A DNA stretch of 64,000 bases from Rhodoblastus acidophilus (GCF_025961575.1 NZ_JAOQNX010000005.1:62001-126000), one strand, 5' to 3'; numbered from the stretch's first letter, positions 1 through 9,387 are shown. Numbers and translations: made by a program. Notes: a model not told the origin generated them from the letters alone.

Positions 1-1
1 C

Positions 2-736
2 GTGAACCCGCCGCGCTTGCGCGACTGGGGCCGGCTGGTCCTGCCCATGCTCGACAACACGCTCGCCGCCGCCGAGGCGGTCGGCGCCCGGATCGTGCTG
101 CCGGGAAATCTTTACAATTACGGTCCCGACGCTTTTCCGGCGCTGCGCGAGGACTCGCCCCAGCACCCGCGCACGGCCAAGGGCCGCATCCGCGCCGAAA
201 TGGAGCGCCGGATCGAAGAGGCGACCAAGGGTCGGGCAACCGCTTTGATCGTGCGGTTCGGCGATTTTTTCGGCCCGTCGCCCGGCAACAATTGGTTCAG
301 CCAATCCATGGTCACGCCGGGAACGCGGTTGCGCTCGATCACCTATCCCGGCGACGCCCGCGTCGGCCACAGCTGGGCCTATCTTCCCGACGCCGGCGAA
401 ACTTTCGCGCGCCTGCTCGACCGCGCCGGCGAGTTGCCGCCCTTCGCGCGCTTCCATTTCGCCGGTCACTGGGATCCCAACGGCCTGTGGATGGTCCGCG
501 CCATCGCCGAAATGCTGGGCCGCCCGGAGATGAAGGTGAACGCGCTGCCCTGGGGCCGGATCGCCATCGCCGGCCTGTTCCAGCAGACGCCGCGCGAAAT
601 GTTCAAGCTGCGCTATCTCTGGCGCACGCCGATCCGGCTCGACAATGCGAAACTGGTCGCCTTCCTGGGACGTGAGCCGCACACCTCGCTTTCGCAAGCC
701 GTCGGCGAAACTTTGAAGGCGCTGAAGATCAGCTGA
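2..736 (+). CDS. NAD-dependent epimerase/dehydratase family protein, 5'-truncated by window edge
   Basis: The frame is open to the left edge, so the GTG at position 2 is only the first possible codon and the true start lies outside. The visible 244 residues look like the C-terminal two thirds of an extended SDR (NAD(P)-dependent sugar-nucleotide epimerase-like) protein: the stretch LPGNLYNYGPD matches the strand and loop after the cofactor fold, and TAKGRIRAEME is typical of the catalytic-Lys helix in atypical extended SDRs. The N-terminal GxxGxxG nucleotide-binding motif is missing because of the cut. Substrate cannot be told. It ends 21 bp before the next gene on the same strand and may be cotranscribed with it. 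Confidence 0.75.
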   Translation: MNPPRLRDWGRLVLPMLDNTLAAAEAVGARIVLPGNLYNYGPDAFPALREDSPQHPRTAKGRIRAEMERRIEEATKGRATALIVRFGDFFGPSPGNNWFSQSMVTPGTRLRSITYPGDARVGHSWAYLPDAGETFARLLDRAGELPPFARFHFAGHWDPNGLWMVRAIAEMLGRPEMKVNALPWGRIAIAGLFQQTPREMFKLRYLWRTPIRLDNAKLVAFLGREPHTSLSQAVGETLKALKIS

Positions 737-757
737 GCGAATCGGCTATAAAGACCC

Positions 758-997
758 ATGGCCGAGCCTCCTCCGACCATAGGCGCTCTCAAGACATTGG
801 GCGTCACCGGCGTTCTGCCGCTGTGCCGCGACTGCAAGCACGGCGGCGCCGTCGCCTTTGACGCGCTGGGCCTGCCCGACGACACCCCGTTTCCGCACGT
901 TCTTGGATCGCGCCGGTTCCGCTGCCAGAATTGCGGCTCGCGCGATTGTCATGTGACGCCGGACTGGCGGAACTATCGCGCCTCCGGCATGGGCTGA
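758..997 (+). CDS. small zinc-ribbon-like protein, unknown function
   Basis: A 79-residue protein with two CxxC pairs: LCRDC near residue 23 and RCQNC near residue 53, plus a third Cys-rich point (SRDCHV). This is the spacing of a four-cysteine zinc ribbon, so structural zinc binding is likely; nothing identifies a partner or substrate. No signal peptide or membrane segment. Its last 25 bases overlap the 3' end of the convergent ligase gene ligD, so the two transcripts would be antisense at their ends. It follows the epimerase-like gene by 21 bp. Function unknown. Confidence 0.65.
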   Translation: MAEPPPTIGALKTLGVTGVLPLCRDCKHGGAVAFDALGLPDDTPFPHVLGSRRFRCQNCGSRDCHVTPDWRNYRASGMG

Positions 998-3360
998 CGC
1001 AGGAATTCGAGGACTTCAGGGCGAATGCCCTGCCACACGTCGAAAAAATCCGCCCAGGAGTCCTGGCGTTTCGCCGCCGCGCCGATCGTGAAGGCGTTGG
1101 CCGTTTTTGCCCGCGCAAACTCCCGCCAGCTGAGCGGCATGGCGACCGGCGCCCCCGGACGCGCGCGCAGCGACCACGGCAGGATGGCGGTGGCCGTGCG
1201 GGTGTTGCGCATCCAGTCGATGAAGATTTTGCCCTTGCGCCGCGTCTTCATCATGGTGGCGACGAAGTTTTGGGGTTTTTCGCGCGCCAGGTTTTTGGCC
1301 ACGGCTTCGGCGAAATCCTGCGCCTCCTCCTGGCTGTTGCTTCCGTTGAGCGGCGCGACGACATGCGCGCCCTTGCCGCCGGACAAAAGCGGCCAGCTTT
1401 TCAGACCCGCCGCTTCGAGCACGTCGCGGATCAGCAGCGCGGCGTCGCGCACCGCCGCAAAGTCCAGGGCCTCGTCCGGGTCGAGATCGAAGACGATGCG
1501 ATCAGGCCTGTCCCAGGCGTCGGCGCGGCACATGCGGCCGTGGATTTCGATGGCGCTGAATTGCGCCGCCGTCGCCAGCCCCTCGGCGGCGTCCAGGGCG
1601 AAATAGGTTTCGTCGGCGGTCGGATCGTGGACCGGGACGATGCCGGCGCTCATGCCCTTCAGCGGATGGCGCTGGAAGAATTTTTGCCCCGCGATTCCGT
1701 CGGGCGCGCGAACCAGGCTGACGGCGCGTTGCGCCAGATGGGGCGCCATGCGCTCGGCCACAGCGGCGTAATAGGCGGCGACCTCCCCCTTGGTGACGCC
1801 ACAGTCGGGAAACATGATTTTGTCGGGATGGGTCAGGCGGCTCTTTGTCATTCTTGGCGCGGGCGGCGGCAGGTCGTCGCGCAGCCGCAGCAGCCGCGCC
1901 TGCCGCAAAAAACCGTCGCCGGTCCAGCCGCCCAGGCCCACTTCGGCCTCGACCGGCTTTTGCCAAAACACGGCGCGCTTCGGCAATTTATCGGCATTGG
2001 CGAGGTTTTTGGGAGCCGGCGCCGGCGCCTGCGCGATTTTCGCGTCGATCTGGCTGCGGAAAAATTTGAAGCCAGTCCCGATCTTGCCGAGATAGACCCA
2101 GCCGTTCCCCGCGCGGCGGGCTGCGAGCAGCGCCGCGAAATTCTCGCCTTTCTCTGACGGCGTGTGGCCGAGAATGACCACGTCCTCGGATGCGTGCGCC
2201 TTGATCTTCAGCCAGTCGGACGAGCGCCCGGATCGATAGGGGGAATCCGCGCGCTTGGCGACCACGCCCTCGGCGCCCGCCGCCACCGCCAGTTTGAACA
2301 TTTCGGCGCCGCGCGTGTCGAAAAAATCGCCGAAGCGCAGCCGGCCGCCCTCGGGGAGCAGGTCGCGCAGCAGAGCCTTGCGCTTCACCAGCGGCAGTTT
2401 TGTGCAATCCTTTCGGTCGCGTTCCAGCAGATCGAAAGCGACGAAAACGATGTTTTCGCTGCGCCCCGATTCCAGCGCCGCCACCAAAGCAGGAAAGTCG
2501 GAGACCCCTTTGTCGTCGAAAACAACCGCCTCTCCGTCGAGCAGGGCGGATGCGCATGGCAGTCGCCGCGCCGCCGCGACCAGTCCGGGAAAGCGCGGGC
2601 TCCAGTCCAGACCCGAGCGCGTGTAGACACGCGCCGCGCCGCCGCCCATGGCGATTTGCAGCCGGTAGCCGTCATATTTGAGCTCGTAGAGCCAGCCTTT
2701 GTCGGTGGGAACGCTCTTGGCGCTCTCGCACAGATTTGGCGGGCGAAAGGCGGGCGGCTCAGCCTTGACTTTGACCTTTCGGGGCGTGCGTCCGGCCTCG
2801 ACATCGGCGCGGTCGCGCGCGGAAACGACGGAGGTTTCGAATCGCCGCGCCAGGGAATCGTCCTTTTCCGCAAAGGCGTCGCGGTGTTTGATCAAAAGCC
2901 AGTTTTCGTGCTTGCCCTCGTCCTTCAGCCGCACCAGCACCCATTCCCCGGCCATGCGCTCGCCCTGCGCCAAAAACTTGATCTCGCCGTTTTGCAGCGC
3001 CTTGGCGGGGTCGCCGTTAAGCGGCTCATAGGTGGTGGATTCCCACAGCAGCACCGTGCCGGCGCCGTAATTTTTCGGCGGAATTGTCCCCTCGAACGCG
3101 CCGTAATCGAGCGGATGGTCCTCTGTGCGCACCGCCAGACGCTTGTCCCTGGGATTGGCCGAGGGGCCGCGGGTGACCGCCCAACTCGCCAGCACGCCGT
3201 CGATTTCCAGCCGCAGATCGAAATGCTCGCGGCGGGCGAAATGCCGCTGCACCACCAGCCGGCGCCCCGCGGAAACAGCGGCCTTTCCGCTGGGCTCGCG
3301 GGTGCGTTGAAAATCCCGCTTCGCCCGATAGGTCGCGAGGGGCTCGCCGCGCCGCGGCAT
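973..3360 (-). CDS. ligD: ATP-dependent DNA ligase D (phosphoesterase-ligase-polymerase)
   Basis: A 795-residue multidomain end-joining enzyme. An N-terminal 3'-phosphoesterase domain (about residues 10-165) shows the metal/phosphate-binding histidines in QRHFARREHFDLRLE (H40, H46) and EDHPLDYGAFEG (H82). The ligase domain follows, with the adenylated lysine in ELKYDGYR (about K228). The C-terminal primase-like polymerase domain (about residue 505 to the end) carries VFDLDPDE, the metal-binding Asp pair, and the LLSGGKGAHVV nucleotide-binding segment. The order phosphoesterase-ligase-polymerase is the one usual in proteobacteria. It lies 3 bp after ku on the same strand, so the two form a non-homologous end-joining operon. 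Confidence 0.95.
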   Translation of the reverse strand: MPRRGEPLATYRAKRDFQRTREPSGKAAVSAGRRLVVQRHFARREHFDLRLEIDGVLASWAVTRGPSANPRDKRLAVRTEDHPLDYGAFEGTIPPKNYGAGTVLLWESTTYEPLNGDPAKALQNGEIKFLAQGERMAGEWVLVRLKDEGKHENWLLIKHRDAFAEKDDSLARRFETSVVSARDRADVEAGRTPRKVKVKAEPPAFRPPNLCESAKSVPTDKGWLYELKYDGYRLQIAMGGGAARVYTRSGLDWSPRFPGLVAAARRLPCASALLDGEAVVFDDKGVSDFPALVAALESGRSENIVFVAFDLLERDRKDCTKLPLVKRKALLRDLLPEGGRLRFGDFFDTRGAEMFKLAVAAGAEGVVAKRADSPYRSGRSSDWLKIKAHASEDVVILGHTPSEKGENFAALLAARRAGNGWVYLGKIGTGFKFFRSQIDAKIAQAPAPAPKNLANADKLPKRAVFWQKPVEAEVGLGGWTGDGFLRQARLLRLRDDLPPPAPRMTKSRLTHPDKIMFPDCGVTKGEVAAYYAAVAERMAPHLAQRAVSLVRAPDGIAGQKFFQRHPLKGMSAGIVPVHDPTADETYFALDAAEGLATAAQFSAIEIHGRMCRADAWDRPDRIVFDLDPDEALDFAAVRDAALLIRDVLEAAGLKSWPLLSGGKGAHVVAPLNGSNSQEEAQDFAEAVAKNLAREKPQNFVATMMKTRRKGKIFIDWMRNTRTATAILPWSLRARPGAPVAMPLSWREFARAKTANAFTIGAAAKRQDSWADFFDVWQGIRPEVLEFLRQPMPEAR

Positions 3361-3363
3361 TTT

Positions 3364-4272
3364 TTACGCCCGTTTGCGCTTGGTCGTCGGCTTGCTCGGC
3401 GGTTTTCCCCCTGACGTCCCGTCGGCGCTGCCGGATTTTGCCGGCGCGCGACCGGCGCCGCTCGCCCGTTTCGGCGCCGGCGCGGCGCCGCCCAGCGATT
3501 TGCGCAGCGCCTCCATGAAATCAACCACCTTTGGCGTGTCGGCTTCGGCGTTCTCCACCGTCACGGTTTCGCCGGTGCTCATTTTCTGCCGGACGAGGTC
3601 GCGCAGGGCCTCGGCGTAATGGTTCTTGAACTTCGACGCGTCGAAATTTTCCGACCTTCGCTCGATCAGCTCCTCCGCCATGGCGACCATATCGGCGCGC
3701 GGCGCGGCGTCGCCGATCGCCTCAAAAACCTCGTCGGCATTCTTGATCTGGCTGCGATAGCGCAGCACGTCCAGGACCATGCCCTTGCCCTCGACCGAGG
3801 GATAAAGCGCCACAAGATTTTCCTTGCCGCGCAGCGTGAGCTGGCCGATGCCGCATTTGCGCCGGGCGGCCAAGGCGTCGCGAATGGTGTTGTAGCCTTC
3901 CTCGGCGACGTCGCCGTCGGGCAGGACATAATAGGGGCGTTCGAAATAAATCGGATCGATCTGGTCGGCGTCGACGAATTGCGTGAGTTCGATCGTGTGT
4001 TTCGAGGCGATGCGCAGATTTTCGAGATCGGCGTCCTCCATGAACACGTAATTGCCGGGCTCGAACTCATAGGCCGTGGCGATGTCCTCCTTCTTCACCT
4101 CGCCGCGTCCGGGCGCCACCTTCTGATATTTGATGCGCTGCTTGCTCTGCCGGTCGACCTGATGAAAGCGGATGGTCGCGTCGGTCTTTTCCGCCGCGAC
4201 CAGACGCACGGGTATGGCGACCAGGGCGAGCCGCAGATAGCCTTTCCAGAACGTCCGCACCGATTCCGCCAT
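3364..4272 (-). CDS. ku: non-homologous end joining protein Ku
   Basis: 302 residues with the start typical of bacterial Ku (TFWKGYLRLALVAIPVRL) and the core beta-barrel sequence (DATIRFHQVD, KEDIATAYEFE, DQIDPIYFERPYY). The last 45 or so residues are a Lys/Arg/Pro/Gly-rich tail, which in Ku homologues is variable and contributes to DNA binding and ligase recruitment. Bacterial Ku is a homodimer that threads onto double-strand break ends and recruits LigD, encoded 3 bp downstream. Divergent from the SDR gene that starts at 4392; the 119 bp between them must hold both promoters. Confidence 0.95.
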   Translation of the reverse strand: MAESVRTFWKGYLRLALVAIPVRLVAAEKTDATIRFHQVDRQSKQRIKYQKVAPGRGEVKKEDIATAYEFEPGNYVFMEDADLENLRIASKHTIELTQFVDADQIDPIYFERPYYVLPDGDVAEEGYNTIRDALAARRKCGIGQLTLRGKENLVALYPSVEGKGMVLDVLRYRSQIKNADEVFEAIGDAAPRADMVAMAEELIERRSENFDASKFKNHYAEALRDLVRQKMSTGETVTVENAEADTPKVVDFMEALRKSLGGAAPAPKRASGAGRAPAKSGSADGTSGGKPPSKPTTKRKRA

Positions 4273-4391
4273 GATTGATGCTCCTGCGCGGGTCCTGCGC
4301 GATTGGGGAGTCTACGCAGGTCCGCATAGCGAGTTCCCGGGGAACCGTTTGCTTTCACGGCGCGTCTAGCGTGACGACCTTTGGGGGCGAC

Positions 4392-5270
4392 ATGCTCGAC
4401 AATCCCGTTTCAAAATATCCGAAGCCGCCGTTTCCGCGCCAGCGGCAGCCCTGGCCGGGGCTGGCGTCGAAAATGACGCCGCGCCCGGATCATGGCGAGG
4501 ACAGCTATCAAGGCTCTGGGCGCCTCGCCGGCCGAAAAGCCCTGATCACCGGAGGCGATTCCGGCATGGGCCGCGCCGCCGCCATCGCATTCGCCCGCGA
4601 AGGCGCGGATGTCGCGATCAATTATTTCCCCAATGAGGAAGACGATGCGCAGGAGGTCATGACCCTGGTCGACCAGGCCGGGCGCAAAGGGGTCGCCTTG
4701 CCCGGCGATCTCCGAAGCGAGGAATTTTGCCGGAAGCTGGTTGCGGATGCGGTGGAGGCGCTGGGCGGGCTCGACATTCTCGTCTGCAATGCGGCGCGCC
4801 AGCAGGCGCATGACTCCATTCTCGAAATCAGCTCCGAGGATTTCGACGCCACCATCAAGACCAACATCTACGCGCCGTTCTGGCTCATTCGCGCGGCATT
4901 GCCGCACATGCCGCCGGGCGCCGCGATCATCGCCACCACCTCGGAGCAGGCGACCGAACCCTCGCCGGATCTCTACGATTACGCGCAGACCAAGGCGGCG
5001 ACCACCAATTACATCCGCTCGCTGTCGAAACAGCTTGCGGAGCGCGGCATTCGCGTCAATGGCGTGGCGCCCGGTCCGATCTGGACGCCCCTGCAGGTGT
5101 CGGGCGGCGCGAGCCAGGAGAAGCTGGAGAAATTCGGCGGCCAGACCGCGCTCAAGCGGCCGGGACAGCCAGCGGAGCTCGCCTCGATCTACGTGCAACT
5201 CGCCGCGGACGATGCGAGCTATACGACGGGCCATGTCTATGGCGCCGCCGGCGGCGGAGGCCTGCCGTGA
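4392..5270 (+). CDS. SDR family oxidoreductase, general-stress type
   Basis: A 292-residue classical short-chain dehydrogenase of the glucose/ribitol dehydrogenase-like stress group (YhdF/YdaD type). Evidence: the proline-rich start (YPKPPFPRQRQPWPG), cofactor motif TGGDSGMG, NAA-type motif CNAARQ and the catalytic YDYAQTKAA (YxxxK), closing with the usual GHVYGAAGG. Upstream in-frame ATGs exist from 4275, but the region before 4392 does not resemble the family, and a GGGGG stretch lies just before the ATG at 4392, so this start is preferred. Reaction probably NAD(P)H-linked oxidation/reduction of a sugar or alcohol; substrate unknown. Divergent from ku-ligD. Confidence 0.85.
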   Translation: MLDNPVSKYPKPPFPRQRQPWPGLASKMTPRPDHGEDSYQGSGRLAGRKALITGGDSGMGRAAAIAFAREGADVAINYFPNEEDDAQEVMTLVDQAGRKGVALPGDLRSEEFCRKLVADAVEALGGLDILVCNAARQQAHDSILEISSEDFDATIKTNIYAPFWLIRAALPHMPPGAAIIATTSEQATEPSPDLYDYAQTKAATTNYIRSLSKQLAERGIRVNGVAPGPIWTPLQVSGGASQEKLEKFGGQTALKRPGQPAELASIYVQLAADDASYTTGHVYGAAGGGGLP

Positions 5271-5284
5271 GGACCAGATGAGGA

Positions 5285-5554
5285 TTACGGGCGCAGGCGG
5301 CGGGAGGCGGCGATGGCGCGCTCGCCGGTTTCGCGCAAAAGCCTGGCGATCTCGGCCACGCGCTCGGGGTCGTGGCTGAACTTCTGCAACAGATTGGCGG
5401 CGCTCACGATCGAAACCGCAAAGTTGCTGAAATCGTGAGCGAGCTTGGCTTCGGGCTTGGGCTGAGCGGCGACCCCGCTCCGGGAGGCCCCGGACGGCTC
5501 GACGTTCGAGGCCGCGGGACAGTCCAGGAGGTCATGGCCCTGGTGATCTTGCAT
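5285..5554 (-). CDS. DHp-like mini-protein with a histidine-kinase H-box, no ATPase domain
   Basis: From the ATG at 5554 this gives 89 residues; an in-frame ATG at 5635 would give 116. The second half contains KLAHDFSNFAVSIVSAANLL, which strongly resembles the phospho-accepting H-box of histidine kinases of the LAHDFNN type, followed by a second helix rich in Arg/Glu (VAEIARLLRETGERAIAASRR). That is the two-helix hairpin of a dimerisation/phosphotransfer domain. No ATP-binding domain follows; the protein ends within 20 residues. It may be a stand-alone phosphotransfer or scaffold protein, or the decayed remnant of a kinase. It is convergent with the SDR gene (14 bp gap) and divergent from the metallopeptidase gene. 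Confidence 0.5.
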   Translation of the reverse strand: MQDHQGHDLLDCPAASNVEPSGASRSGVAAQPKPEAKLAHDFSNFAVSIVSAANLLQKFSHDPERVAEIARLLRETGERAIAASRRLRP

Positions 5555-5649
5555 CGGCGCATCATGTTGGGATCGGGGCGCCGCGTCAAGTCGCGCCAAA
5601 TCGTGTTTCGAGGTTATTTTACGCCGACGCCGCACAGAAAGATTGGAAA

Positions 5650-6747
5650 ATGAAGCATTTTGTCTGCCAGAACTGTGGATCTACCGTATTTTTCCGGAAT
5701 TCGAGCTGCGTATGCTGCGGATCGAAGCTGGGCTATTCGCCGGATCACGAAAACATGTTCGCCGTTCATCCCGTCGACCCCGAGGCGGAGCGTCCGCTAT
5801 TGCGCGCGGTTGGAGAGAACGCGAACTTTCATTTTTGCGCCAATGCCGCGCAGGGCGTGTGCAACTGGCTGGTCCCCGCCGAGTCCGATCAGACGCTGTG
5901 CCGATCGTGCCGTCACAACCATCTGGCTCCCGATCTGTCGATCGCCGGCAATCTCATGCGCTGGCAGCGGGTGGAACAGGCCAAGCAGCACCTGTTCTAT
6001 TCGCTGATCCGCTGGCGCCTGCCGACGCCCACGCAAGCCGAGGGCGTAGCGGAACCCTTGGTGTTCGACCTCGTCGGCGACGTGCAAACGAGCGAAGGCG
6101 TCACGCGCATCTACACCGGCCACGATTCCGGGCTGATCACCATCAACATCGCCGAGGCCGACGACGACGAGCGTGAGCGGCGCCGGCTGGGTCTGGGCGA
6201 GCCCTATCGCACGCTGCTCGGCCATTTCCGTCACGAGATCGGCCATTATTATTGGGACATCCTGGTCCGGGACGGAAAAATGCTCGACGAGTTCCGCAAC
6301 CTGTTCGGCGACGAACGGCTCGATTATGGCGCGGCGCTGCAGCGCTATCACGCCGAAGGCGCGGCCCCGGACTGGCCCGGCGCCTTCATCAGCGCCTATG
6401 CGACGGCGCATCCCTGGGAGGATTTCGCCGAAAGCTTCGCCCACCACATCCATATCGTCGACACGCTGGAGACGGCGCATGCGCTGGGTCTTTCCATCGA
6501 CGCGCGCGCGGTGCGCGATGAATCGCTGAAAACCGACGTCGCCTTCGACGCCTATCACGCCGACACGTTCGATGCGGTGATCGCGGCCTGGACGCCGGTT
6601 TCGGTGGCGCTCAACAGCCTGACGCGTTCGCTGGGCCAGCAGGACGCCTATCCCTTCGTGTTGTCGCAGACCATCGTGGCGAAACTCGACTTCATCCACC
6701 GTCTCATTCGCGCCCAGCAGGCCGACACCGCGCCGGTCTCCGCCTGA
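5650..6747 (+). CDS. zinc-ribbon putative zinc metallopeptidase (Peptidase_Mx type)
   Basis: 365 residues. The N-terminus is a rubredoxin-like zinc ribbon (CQNCG near residue 6 and CVCCGSK near residue 21), followed by a second Cys set (CANAAQGVCNW, CRSCRHNH). The central region carries FRHEIGHYYWD, an HExxH zinc-protease motif, with the downstream DERLDYG and HPWEDFAESFAHH segments that supply the remaining zinc ligand in this family. These are soluble cytosolic-looking proteins of about 350 residues; their substrates are unknown to me. The same N-terminal CQNCGS pattern occurs by chance in the 79-residue protein at 758. It stands alone, divergent from the mini-protein at 5285. Confidence 0.85.
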   Translation: MKHFVCQNCGSTVFFRNSSCVCCGSKLGYSPDHENMFAVHPVDPEAERPLLRAVGENANFHFCANAAQGVCNWLVPAESDQTLCRSCRHNHLAPDLSIAGNLMRWQRVEQAKQHLFYSLIRWRLPTPTQAEGVAEPLVFDLVGDVQTSEGVTRIYTGHDSGLITINIAEADDDERERRRLGLGEPYRTLLGHFRHEIGHYYWDILVRDGKMLDEFRNLFGDERLDYGAALQRYHAEGAAPDWPGAFISAYATAHPWEDFAESFAHHIHIVDTLETAHALGLSIDARAVRDESLKTDVAFDAYHADTFDAVIAAWTPVSVALNSLTRSLGQQDAYPFVLSQTIVAKLDFIHRLIRAQQADTAPVSA

Positions 6748-6808
6748 ACGCAACAGAACCGGAACAAAGGCCGGCAGGTCCCGTTACTTCCTCAAAAGGG
6801 GGACTGCG

Positions 6809-6964
6809 ATGCTTGGGACCATTCTTCTCGTCATTCTCATTCTGATGCTGCTCGGCGCGCTGCCGACCTGGGGCTACAGCTCGGGCTGGGGCTATGGGCC
6901 GAGCGGCGGCGTCGGGCTGCTGCTGATCATCGTCGTGGTGCTGCTGGCCACAGGACGCGTGTAG
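6809..6964 (+). CDS. DUF3309 family small membrane protein
   Basis: A 51-residue protein starting MLGTILLVILILMLLGALP, then a WGYSSGWGYGPSG linker and a second hydrophobic stretch (VGLLLIIVVVLLATGR). Two membrane segments joined by a Trp/Tyr/Gly-rich turn is the exact layout of DUF3309 proteins, which are common in alphaproteobacteria and of unknown role. An AAAGGGGGA ribosome-binding site precedes the ATG by about 6 bases. It lies alone between the metallopeptidase and proA genes. Confidence 0.85.
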   Translation: MLGTILLVILILMLLGALPTWGYSSGWGYGPSGGVGLLLIIVVVLLATGRV

Positions 6965-7026
6965 GCGGTTTGCCGGGCGGGGCGAAGGTCTGCTAAACAG
7001 TCGCCCCGACAGTTTGGAACCCGGCG

Positions 7027-8319
7027 ATGGAAAGCTTGGCGCGCGTTCACGGCGAAGCCGCGGACATTTCGAAGATGATGCTCGATCTGGGGCGGCGCGC
7101 GCGCAAAAGCGCGCGCACGCTGGCGCTGGCGCCGCCGGAGCAGAAGAACCGCGCCCTGACCGCCGCCGCCGATTTTTTGTGCGCGCGCAAGAACGAGCTG
7201 ATCCAGGCGAATGCGCAAGACATGGCCGCCGCGCGCGGCAAAAATCTTGCGCCCTCGATGCTCGACCGGCTGTTGCTCGACGACAAGCGCATCGAGTCCA
7301 TGGCGCAGAGCCTCGTCGACATCGCCGCGCTGGCCGATCCGGTCGGCCGCGTGCTCGAAACCTTCGAGCGTCCCAATGGCCTGCGCATCGACCGCGTGGC
7401 GACGCCGCTCGGCGTGATCGGCGTGATCTTCGAAAGCCGGCCCAATGTCACCGCCGACGCCGGCGCTTTGTGCCTCAAGGCCGGCAATGCCGCGATTTTA
7501 CGGGCGGGGTCCGAGAGCTTTCATTCCTCGCGGCTGATCCACGCCTGCCTGGTCGACGGGCTGAAGGCCGCAGGCCTTCCGGAGGATTGCATCGTGCTGG
7601 TCCCCACCCGCGACCGCGCGGCGGTGGGGGCGATGCTCGCGGGCTTGAACGGCAATATCGACGTGATCGTGCCCCGCGGCGGCAAGAGCCTGGTGGAGCG
7701 GGTGCAAACGGAAGCGCGCGTGCCGGTGTTCGCGCATCTCGAAGGCATCGTGCATCTCTATGTCGATGCGGAGGCCGATCCGGCCAAGGCGGAACGCATC
7801 CTGCTCAATTCAAAGCTGCGCCGCACCGGCATATGCGGCGCGACCGAAACCCTGCTCGTCGACCGGGCCGCGGCGGATCGCCTGCTGGCGCCGCTGGTGA
7901 AACTCCTGCTCGATGCGGGTTGCGAGGTTCGCGGCGACAAAGCGACTCAGGCGGTGGATGCGCGCGTAAAACCGGCGAGCGAACAGGACTGGTCCACCGA
8001 ATATCTCGACGCCATCATTTCGGTGAAACTGGTGGACGGGGTGCAGGGCGCGATCGACCATATCGAGACCCATGGCTCGCATCACACCGACGGTATCGTC
8101 ACGGAAAACCGCGCCATTGCGGAAAAATTCCAGCGCGAGGTCGATTCCGCCATCGTCATCCACAATGCCTCGACCCAGTTCGCCGACGGCGGCGAATTCG
8201 GCTTCGGCGCGGAGATCGGCATCGCCACCGGCCGCATGCATGCGCGCGGCCCGGTGGGCGTGGCGCAGCTCACCTCGTTCAAATATGTGGTGCGCGGCGA
8301 CGGGCAGACCCGGGCGTGA
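7027..8319 (+). CDS. proA: gamma-glutamyl phosphate reductase (glutamate-5-semialdehyde dehydrogenase)
   Basis: 430 residues, full family length. It reduces gamma-glutamyl phosphate with NADPH to glutamate-5-semialdehyde, the second step of proline synthesis. Visible family marks: [20 protein letters not shown] (nucleotide-binding region), [11 protein letters not shown], the catalytic cysteine in [13 protein letters not shown], and [20 protein letters not shown] near the end. No gamma-glutamyl kinase (proB) gene is visible downstream; in many Rhizobiales proB lies just upstream with obgE, but here the upstream neighbour is the DUF3309 gene. The stop codon TGA overlaps the GTG start of nadD, implying translational coupling. 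Confidence 0.95.
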   Translation: MESLARVHGEAADISKMMLDLGRRARKSARTLALAPPEQKNRALTAAADFLCARKNELIQANAQDMAAARGKNLAPSMLDRLLLDDKRIESMAQSLVDIAALADPVGRVLETFERPNGLRIDRVATPLGVIGVIFESRPNVTADAGALCLKAGNAAILRAGSESFHSSRLIHACLVDGLKAAGLPEDCIVLVPTRDRAAVGAMLAGLNGNIDVIVPRGGKSLVERVQTEARVPVFAHLEGIVHLYVDAEADPAKAERILLNSKLRRTGICGATETLLVDRAAADRLLAPLVKLLLDAGCEVRGDKATQAVDARVKPASEQDWSTEYLDAIISVKLVDGVQGAIDHIETHGSHHTDGIVTENRAIAEKFQREVDSAIVIHNASTQFADGGEFGFGAEIGIATGRMHARGPVGVAQLTSFKYVVRGDGQTRA

Positions 8320-8915
8320 TCAAACTGCCGCCGCATGCGCCGGGCATGAGGATCGGCCTGTTCGGCGGGTCCTTCAACCCGCCGCATGAGGGGCACAAGC
8401 TGGTGGTTTTGACGGCGCTGCGCCGCGCGGGCCTCGACGCGCTCTGGGTCCTGGTGACGCCCGCCAATCCGCTCAAGGACCCCGCGCAATTGCCGCCGGC
8501 GGCCGAGCGCTTCGCCAAGGCCCAAGCGTTCTTTCGAAATCCCCGCGTAAAAGTGACCGACGTGGAGACGCCGCTTCGCGCCCGTTATTCCTGGCAAACC
8601 GTGGATTTCCTGACGCGGCGGGCGCCCGGCGTCAAATTCGTTTGGGTGATGGGAGCGGACAATCTCGCGAGCTTTCATCGCTGGCGGCGCTGGCGCGACA
8701 TCGCCAGAAAAATGCCGATCCTTGTGGTGGACCGGCCCGGTTCGACCCATGGCGCCGCCTTCGGCGTGGTGCCGCTTTGGTACGGGCGCCGGCGGCTCCC
8801 CGAGGCGCAGGCGGCGCATCTGTGCGACCGAAGGCCGCCCGCGCTTGTGCTGCTGCACGGACCGCGCTCGCCGCTGTCCTCCACGCAATTGCGGGCGCGG
8901 CGACACGTTCCTTGA
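8316..8915 (+). CDS. nadD: nicotinate-nucleotide adenylyltransferase
   Basis: Transfers AMP from ATP to nicotinate mononucleotide in NAD synthesis. The nucleotidyltransferase signature [14 protein letters not shown] lies at the N-terminus, and the C-terminal SSTQLRAR corresponds to the ISST-type phosphate-binding motif. The GTG at 8316 overlaps the proA stop in a GTGA arrangement and adds the peptide IKLPPHAPG, which is often seen before the first strand in rhizobial NadD; an internal ATG at 8346 is the alternative start. With the GTG start the protein has 199 residues. It is followed by rsfS, a pairing conserved across bacteria. Confidence 0.92.
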   Translation: MIKLPPHAPGMRIGLFGGSFNPPHEGHKLVVLTALRRAGLDALWVLVTPANPLKDPAQLPPAAERFAKAQAFFRNPRVKVTDVETPLRARYSWQTVDFLTRRAPGVKFVWVMGADNLASFHRWRRWRDIARKMPILVVDRPGSTHGAAFGVVPLWYGRRRLPEAQAAHLCDRRPPALVLLHGPRSPLSSTQLRARRHVP

Positions 8916-8937
8916 TTTTTTGGCGCGCGTCTGCCTT

Positions 8938-9387
8938 TTGTACGCTTTTACCATATCCGAGGGCCTGATCCTGATCCGCAAGACGAAATCCGAACCGCAA
9001 TCGGCCGAGCCCAAGGCGCTCGAACCCGTCGATCCCAATGCTTTGCCGGAGGTGGCGCGCGTCGCGCTGACGGCGATGGAGGATTTGAAGGCCGAAGATG
9101 TCGCCGTCATCGATCTTGCGGGAAAAACCTCGATCGCCGACTGGATGGTGATCGGCTCGGGCCGCTCGACCACGCAAGTCGGCGCCATGGCCGACAAGGT
9201 GGTCCGGGCGCTGAAGGAAATCGGCGCGCCGACGCCGTCGGTCGAAGGCGTTCCCGCCTGCGACTGGGTGCTGATCGACGCAGGCGACGTGATCGTCCAC
9301 CTGTTCCGGCCTGAGGTGCGCGCCTTCTACAATCTCGAGAAGATGTGGGGCGTCGACCGGCCGAGCGAGGCGCGCGACAAAAGTTGA
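8938..9387 (+). CDS. rsfS: ribosome silencing factor RsfS
   Basis: The core from about 9047 (ALTAMEDLKAEDVAVIDL, then GKTSIADWMVIGSGRS and DWVLIDAGDVIVHLF) is unmistakable RsfS, which binds ribosomal protein uL14 and blocks subunit joining. The start is uncertain: no ATG occurs in the intergenic part of the frame. TTG at 8938 (149 residues) is listed; TTG at 8920 and CTG at 8965 or 8971 are possible, the last with a GAGG about 9 bases upstream. The TGA stop at 9385-9387 overlaps the TTG start of rlmH. Confidence 0.88.
   Translation: MYAFTISEGLILIRKTKSEPQSAEPKALEPVDPNALPEVARVALTAMEDLKAEDVAVIDLAGKTSIADWMVIGSGRSTTQVGAMADKVVRALKEIGAPTPSVEGVPACDWVLIDAGDVIVHLFRPEVRAFYNLEKMWGVDRPSEARDKS

Noticed and set aside
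973-3360. Unusual domain order in LigD
   Set aside because: Phosphoesterase-ligase-polymerase is the ordinary proteobacterial order; only the mycobacterial order differs.
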